Assembly (NCBI GenBank): GCA_005281725.1
Contig: SSBO01000012.1
Coordinates: forward strand, 23,550,991 to 23,561,494
Length of the DNA: 10,504 nucleotides
DNA from: Wuchereria bancrofti
Lineage: Eukaryota > Nematoda > Chromadorea > Rhabditida > Onchocercidae
Direction of reading: 5' to 3'
Part shown: piece after piece, positions 10,101-10,504 of the stretch
Position numbering within the stretch: position 1 is the stretch's first letter
Layout of the letters: every line of letters begins with the position of its first letter
Notes under the pieces: model-generated
The model's database searches: none
Told to the model about the DNA's origin: nothing
The model's input: only the letters and a program-made list of their open reading frames with translations
Made by a program: the position numbers and the translations under genes

Positions 10101-10394
10101 GAAACGAATGATTTTTTGCATAATCATAAAATTTTGTTTTGAAAAAAAAAAAAAAGAATTATAATACAAATTTTCGATTGCTATGATTATTGATTAAAAT
10201 TTGATAATTTTTGATAGTAAAATCGATATTTATACCTGAAGTATACCAAATAAAAAGCTGGCGCAAAAGGACAATTCATGACAGTTACAGGTACATATGC
10301 GCCATGGTTCCATTGATATGCATATCATTGCCAAATCTTCCATTATGATAATATTAATTAAATCGATACTAGCACGAAATAAGATATATTTTAA
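1055..10394 (-). CDS. Large multi-exon gene, internal to C-terminal part; possible BLTP1/KIAA1109 (tweek, LPD-3) family
   Basis: Seen: fifteen minus-strand exons join as 10236..10394, 9804..9991, 9278..9355, 8177..8284, 8036..8087, 7336..7503, 6682..6888, 5453..5621, 5119..5264, 4227..4404, 2908..3052, 2273..2441, 1824..2075, 1248..1410 and 1055..1125. Together they give 2253 nt (751 codons) with no stop. All introns are GT-AG and all phases agree across junctions, including several split codons, which is strong support for the chain. The first exon starts at an acceptor, so the N-terminal part is outside the window. Known: BLTP1 proteins are around 5000 residues, form a long hydrophobic groove that moves lipids at ER contact sites, and carry a conserved C-terminal region called FSA_C. 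Inferred: length, large-protein character and patches such as FFGEDDL and LTPLSIEVIQRL look like that region, but I could not run a search. Another very large lipid-transfer or scaffold protein remains possible. The gene model is much surer than the family name. Confidence 0.55.
1248..1410 (-). CDS. Exon N (54 codons plus 1 nt), Ser/Gly/Ala-rich tail
   Basis: The acceptor is AAATTATAG and the start is phase 0 at GTT. An acceptor four bases further in would give an immediate TAA. The product is VSNLLTAKKYSRGSLSENIK, then SMLAAGEDDTAMKQTTGTAV and SLPVSGPIRNSGVK. The composition indicates a flexible, probably phosphorylated region. The donor AAAG/GTGAAA is weak. Without splicing the frame continues 12 codons to a TAA at 1201-1203, so this could instead be the terminal exon. 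I favour splicing because a well-formed exon with matching phase follows. Confidence 0.58.
1824..2075 (-). CDS. Exon M (84 codons), longest exon
   Basis: The acceptor is TTATTTTAG and the exon is phase 0. The product starts ILTLCKSSLNEVKRYAIVMN, has four Cys in the next stretch (ACASCKLMHFLLHC), then helical MNKNEIERFNYWAKHSLEFE, and SRLDRKFALISLLNSWHELL. The donor is either AAA/GTTAAT (used here, ending PHVK) or CAT/GTTAAA six bases earlier; both are phase 0 and differ by two residues. Reading through meets a TAA three codons later, so splicing or termination must happen here. A downstream exon that fits in frame favours splicing. Confidence 0.66.
2273..2441 (-). CDS. Exon L (56 full codons), helical Leu-rich segment
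   Basis: The acceptor is GATATTTTAG and the donor is GATTTG/GTTCGT. One base completes the Ser codon from exon K and the exon ends in phase 0. The product contains ILLKLAVASSLISWLHVLRE, followed by FQKSLHQTLLKYDEWLDLC and MLKALSEALDLRDDL. Spacing of Leu, Trp and Ile every three to four residues indicates two or three amphipathic helices. The plus-strand open frame over the same bases is a shadow of this exon. Confidence 0.68.
2526..2785. repeat. Three-copy intronic tandem repeat (about 87-89 bp unit) with TCACGTGA
   Basis: Three diverged copies are marked by GAAGTAATTC at 2531, 2620 and 2707. Each unit has arms AAAA(A/G)GAAG and CTTCTTTTT about 25 bases apart that could pair, then a second small dyad of ACGTG and CACGT around a 4-6 base spacer, and a TCACGTGA palindrome (2597, 2684, 2773). 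The array fills most of the intron between exons K and L. Copies differ by a few substitutions and small indels, so the array is not recent. Confidence 0.85.
2908..3052 (-). CDS. Exon K (47 full codons)
   Basis: The acceptor is TTTATTGCAG and the donor is AAACAAAG/GTTTCA. Two leading bases complete a Glu codon and two trailing bases start a Ser codon. The product is LNVPNILLKGFINRRNLLHW followed by INGSEIIIRTGEPRLRISSG and DECLDKQ. Alternating hydrophobic strands suggest a beta-rich segment. A purine/pyrimidine tract lies 60-85 bases upstream of the acceptor. Confidence 0.68.
3115..3136. repeat. (AG)11 microsatellite in a purine tract
   Basis: Eleven uninterrupted AG units lie within a longer purine-rich tract (about 3081-3150). 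On the transcribed minus strand this is a CT-rich tract 60-85 bases upstream of the exon K acceptor. A distant role in acceptor recognition is possible but unproven. Confidence 0.9.
3308..3400. repeat. Interrupted ATT/TTA microsatellite
   Basis: Runs of ATT and TTA trinucleotides are broken by ATC, ACT and GTT variants. The block lies in the intron between exons J and K and gives only a repetitive frame on either strand. Confidence 0.8.
3685..3849. repeat. TTA/TAA array with a TTAACTAT higher-order pattern
   Basis: ATT trinucleotides alternate with TTAACTAT at roughly regular intervals over about 165 bases, giving a compound repeat of larger units. It is in the same intron as the block at 3308-3400. 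Such tracts usually vary in length between individuals. Confidence 0.8.
3905..4032. repeat. Imperfect two-copy direct repeat
   Basis: A segment starting CACTATATGTTTATCACTAA (about 3909) recurs diverged as CGCTATATGCTTAATGCTAA (about 3993). Both continue through AAATCATAT and GATCAG/GACTGAT-like sequence. It is an old intronic duplication. Confidence 0.5.
4227..4404 (-). CDS. Exon J (59 codons plus 1 nt)
   Basis: The acceptor is ATTTTTAG and the donor is TTAGCG/GTATAT. It starts in phase 0 and ends with one base of a Glu codon. The product begins DMQMICFDAYTLYDAQFAK, then a Lys/Asn/Trp-containing segment (NWKTNFVTNWDKLDLSKRLR) and HSNLIILS, a strand-like end. The long open frame continuing into the intron toward 4108 is not coding: the next exon joins only from this donor, and the extension is Phe-rich homopolymer sequence. 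Confidence 0.68.
4605..5120. repeat. Four-copy minisatellite of 116-129 bp abutting the exon I donor
   Basis: TTTAAATAGC marks four copies at 4711, 4840, 4956 and 5084, giving spacings of 129, 116 and 128. Each unit carries a poly(A)-rich part, a segment with TCACTATATTTTGATTA or a close variant, and ATTCTCGTCCATAAATCATT followed in most copies by GTAACTG. On the minus strand the copies begin at ACAGTTACAATG, so the first one starts at the splice donor of exon I and the others carry donor look-alikes near 4749 and 4991. The array fills most of the exon I to J intron. Confidence 0.88.
5119..5264 (-). CDS. Exon I (48 full codons), ends at repeat-associated donor
   Basis: The acceptor is GTATTTCAG. 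The product is SLLPEVNAHFGLPPVYITFF, then QAARIDDELLKYNKN and an Arg/Ser tail ending in HCT. The donor is uncertain. ACA/GTTACA at 5117-5118 is phase 0 and joins cleanly to exon J. A second phase-0 donor, AAAAT/GTAGTG, lies about 57 bases further on and would add VTMIYGRECYLNIFSNNQN. I prefer the first because the extension is copied several times in the adjacent intronic minisatellite and so looks like intron. The upstream GTACAG (phase 1) is excluded because it leads to a stop in exon J. Confidence 0.6.
5453..5621 (-). CDS. Exon H (56 codons plus 1 nt)
   Basis: The acceptor is TTTTTAAATAG and the donor is TTCAAG/GTAAAT. It starts in phase 0 and ends after one base of an Asp codon completed by exon I. 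The product begins IFLTPLSIEVIQRLTERAEM, an amphipathic helix after a Thr-Pro cap. It continues TALNPISIIQHTYASC and ends with a Lys/Asn-rich loop. The LTPLSIE-type start followed by a helix and an NPIS strand is one of the segments that suggested BLTP1/KIAA1109 to me; that is memory of the family, not an alignment. Confidence 0.68.
5667..6245. repeat. Minisatellite of about 155 bp, three full copies plus a partial one
   Basis: CAATTTACTAG occurs at 5681, 5840, 5995 and 6176. Each full unit runs through a TTAATTAACTGTAAT segment, a TTATTACTA stretch, GTATATTTTGGG, and a 34-base block (5793, 5948 and 6129) that also appears next to the exon G acceptor at 6961. The third copy carries an extra internal duplication, which explains its longer spacing. 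The array lies in the intron between exons G and H. Confidence 0.85.
6423..6656. repeat. Two-copy intronic duplication
   Basis: A segment with AAGTAAAAT, AAAACATTTAAAA, TTTTTTATAT and ATTCAAAATCTAACAA at 6425-6510 recurs at about 6535-6654 with small insertions. It lies between the 155 bp minisatellite and exon G. Confidence 0.75.
6682..6888 (-). CDS. Exon G (69 codons), low-complexity linker then WGIDPKVIYGWGN
   Basis: The acceptor is AAATATTTGTAG and the donor is ACAAAG/GTTTTC, phase 0 at both ends. The N-terminal half is a charged, Lys/Glu/Asn-rich linker, followed by a Ser/Met/Gln stretch (MSPSMIHSQNMQMTSYSQ). The C-terminal part contains two Trp in NWGIDPKVIYGWGN, which looks structured. 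The acceptor and first 19 codons are repeated perfectly in the adjacent 70 bp. I place the start at 6888 because entry at the other acceptor (6958) meets a TAA 20 codons in and shifts the frame. Confidence 0.65.
6832..6971. repeat. Perfect 70 bp tandem duplication across the exon G acceptor
   Basis: Bases 6832-6901 and 6902-6971 are identical. On the minus strand each copy contains the end of the intron (AAATATTTGTAG) and the first 19 codons of exon G. The copy nearer the exon body is continuous with the rest of the exon; the other is a truncated decoy. The period of 70 is not a multiple of three. No mismatch means a very recent event or an assembly artefact. Confidence 0.95.
7336..7503 (-). 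CDS. Exon F (56 codons)
   Basis: The acceptor is GTTTTTTTCAG and the donor is AAATTG/GTAAAT. It is phase 0 on both sides with 56 open codons. The product has a Ser/Thr-rich start (KLGKTICPSTSDTYTEM), then a predicted helix (TLLDTYHNFLNIYQIQFKN) ending in NALNQFKL. The helix may belong to a coiled or packed helical segment. Codon use and base composition match the other exons and stand out from the AT-richer introns on both sides. Confidence 0.66.
7504..8035. other. Intron between exons E and F, no distinct content
   Basis: This AT-rich intron has a short cluster of GTTAA motifs (about 7585-7622) and poly(T) runs near 7900. I see no exon, RNA gene or organised repeat in it. Confidence 0.6.
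8036..8087 (-). CDS. Exon E (17 codons), smallest supported exon
   Basis: This 52-base exon has a TTTTTTCAAG acceptor and an ATATAAG/GTATTT donor. It supplies the last base of the Lys codon begun in exon D and encodes LFESNDSHINTFSSEYK, ending in phase 0. The AAG acceptor is weaker than CAG or TAG, but the frame fits both neighbours exactly. The peptide is polar and probably a linker. Confidence 0.57.
8177..8284 (-). CDS. Exon D (35 full codons)
   Basis: The acceptor is ATTTTACAG and the donor is ACAAA/GTACGC. The split Ser codon from exon C and the split Lys codon into exon E both fit. The product starts GCIFMADFMQKLAQL, a short amphipathic helix, and continues as a polar, Pro-containing linker (NNEPKQPGFGQSIIHPST). 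It is separated from exon E by the shortest intron in the gene, 89 bases. Confidence 0.65.
8365..8965. repeat. Direct repeat of about 430 bp spacing in the exon C-D intron
   Basis: Two segments share GAATGTTTTATTAAATGTT, then AAATTTGAATAAGTACTCAA and ATTAAGCAATCAAATTT, and then ACTAACTAAGATTAAAGATC followed by ACCTAAGAGT. The first runs about 8370-8530 and the second about 8790-8960. The linking sequences differ, so both have diverged by indels. Both lie in the longest repeat-bearing part of the intron at 8285-9277. Confidence 0.8.
9278..9355 (-). CDS. Exon C (25 full codons), Cys/Gly/aromatic motif
   Basis: The acceptor is CTTTTTAG and the donor is TTGAG/GTAAGG, the best donor in the window. 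One base completes an Arg codon from exon B and two trailing bases join exon D to make Ser. The product is LYFLWLNETKCGCYG followed by SFAFFGEDDL. The density of Cys, Gly, Trp and Phe suggests a structurally constrained, conserved core, probably one of the best segments for a family search. Confidence 0.68.
9477..9710. repeat. Near-perfect tandem pair of 89 bp, same family as the 8.4-8.9 kb repeats
   Basis: ACTAACTAAGATTAAAGATC plus ACCTAAGAGT occurs at 9558 and 9647, and each is flanked by AATGTCTTACAAAA and AAAGAAAAGAATGAAAAATT, making an 89 bp tandem pair. Upstream, AACCTGTTTATGAGAGTTAT (9480) also occurs at 8694. The same family therefore sits in two successive introns, on either side of exon C. 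Confidence 0.85.
9804..9991 (-). CDS. Exon B (62 codons plus 2 nt)
   Basis: The acceptor is CTTTTTCAG and the donor is ACGAAACG/GTTTGT, a donor type common in nematodes. The exon starts in phase 0 and ends after two bases of an Arg codon that the next exon completes. The product begins LDIKQFIKCSLMYND, has an Asp/Asn run, then WLECGSIHFQDIEFEIRLPF (beta-strand-like alternation), and ends in a basic helical stretch (NERKKFLKMHDEYTKR). A second copy of the acceptor and first codons lies upstream in the intron at 10070-10100. I chose the acceptor at 9992-9993 because the distal copy runs into a TGA. Confidence 0.68.
9974..10166. repeat. Tandem duplication across the exon B acceptor
   Basis: A unit of about 90-100 bp (TTGTTTGATATCTAACTGAA, then TTTTTGCATAATCATAAAAT, TTTTGTTTTGAAAA and AAGAATTATAAT) is present at 9974-10062 and again at 10066-10166. 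On the minus strand it includes a CAG acceptor and the first six codons of exon B. The outer copy (acceptor at 10085-10086) is a decoy. Copies differ by small indels in A runs. Confidence 0.88.
10236..10394 (-). CDS. Exon A (53 codons), Cys-rich segment
   Basis: The exon starts after a TTTTATAG acceptor and ends at a CAG/GTATAA donor. It is phase 0 at both ends and gives 53 codons without a stop. The product begins LKYILFRASIDLINI and includes an isoleucine/methionine-rich hydrophobic strand, then a cysteine cluster (CTCNCHELSFC), then FLFGILQ. The alternating hydrophobic pattern suggests beta strands and not a transmembrane helix, but that is inference. This is the most upstream exon visible; the 110 bases to its right are AT-rich intron. 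Confidence 0.68.
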
Positions 10395-10504
10395 CTATAA
10401 AAATTAATTAATAACTTTTTTTTTTTCTATAATATTTGAAAATATGAAAATATTACTATAATATTTGAAAGATATTTGAAAAAAAAAATACAAAAATTTG
10501 AAAA
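10395..10504. other. Partial intron upstream of exon A
   Basis: This stretch is AT-rich with three copies of ATATTTGAAA near 10432-10484. It is taken as intron because exon A begins at an acceptor; the upstream exon lies outside the window. Confidence 0.5.

Overview
The window is eukaryotic nuclear DNA. It is very AT-rich (by eye roughly 75-80%), full of homopolymer runs, TTA/TAA microsatellites and intronic minisatellites, and contains no long continuous reading frame. I can support one gene. It is a multi-exon protein-coding gene on the minus strand that fills almost the whole window. Fifteen exons (52 to 252 bases) run from about 10394 down to 1055. Every predicted junction has a GT donor and an AG acceptor, and every exon phase fits the next. 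The joined product is 2253 nt, or 751 codons, with no internal stop. The 5' part of the gene lies beyond the right edge of the window. The 3' end is in the first kilobase but is not settled: one tiny candidate terminal exon is at 671..691.

The predicted protein segment has no hallmark of an enzyme. It is a large eukaryotic protein with Cys/Trp-containing patches (CTCNCHELSFC, KCGCYG, FFGEDDL), a low-complexity Ser/Met/Asn linker, a helical Leu-rich part, and a Ser/Gly/Ala-rich tail followed by an aromatic end (FFWPLFK). From family knowledge the best match I can suggest is the C-terminal part (FSA_C-type region) of the bridge-like lipid-transfer protein BLTP1 (KIAA1109, fly tweek, nematode LPD-3). 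This is recognition from memory and not a search result, so it carries moderate-to-low confidence. The mix of donors (GTTTGT, GTATAA, GTAAGG), short TTTTAG/TTTCAG acceptors, AT-richness and intron sizes of 89 to 1174 bases would fit a nematode (perhaps filarial). A mite or an insect is not excluded.

Layout from right to left, in the direction of transcription: 10394-9278 has three exons and a duplicated acceptor region; 9277-8285 is an intron with dispersed and tandem repeats; 8284-6682 has four exons, ending in one whose acceptor and first codons are perfectly duplicated; 6681-5622 is an intron with a minisatellite of about 155 bp; 5621-5119 has two exons; 5118-4405 is an intron made mostly of a 116-129 bp minisatellite that begins at the donor; 4404-4227 is an exon; 4226-3053 is an intron with TTA/TAA arrays and a (CT)11 run on the transcribed strand; 3052-2273 has two exons separated by an intron carrying a three-copy repeat, each copy holding a TCACGTGA palindrome; 2075-1055 has the last three supported exons; 1054-1 is AT-rich and holds the unresolved 3' end.

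The most notable feature is that tandem duplications in this gene repeatedly cross splice junctions and copy acceptors or donors, leaving decoy splice sites whose use would bring in premature stops. No promoter, RNA gene, CRISPR array or complete mobile element is visible.
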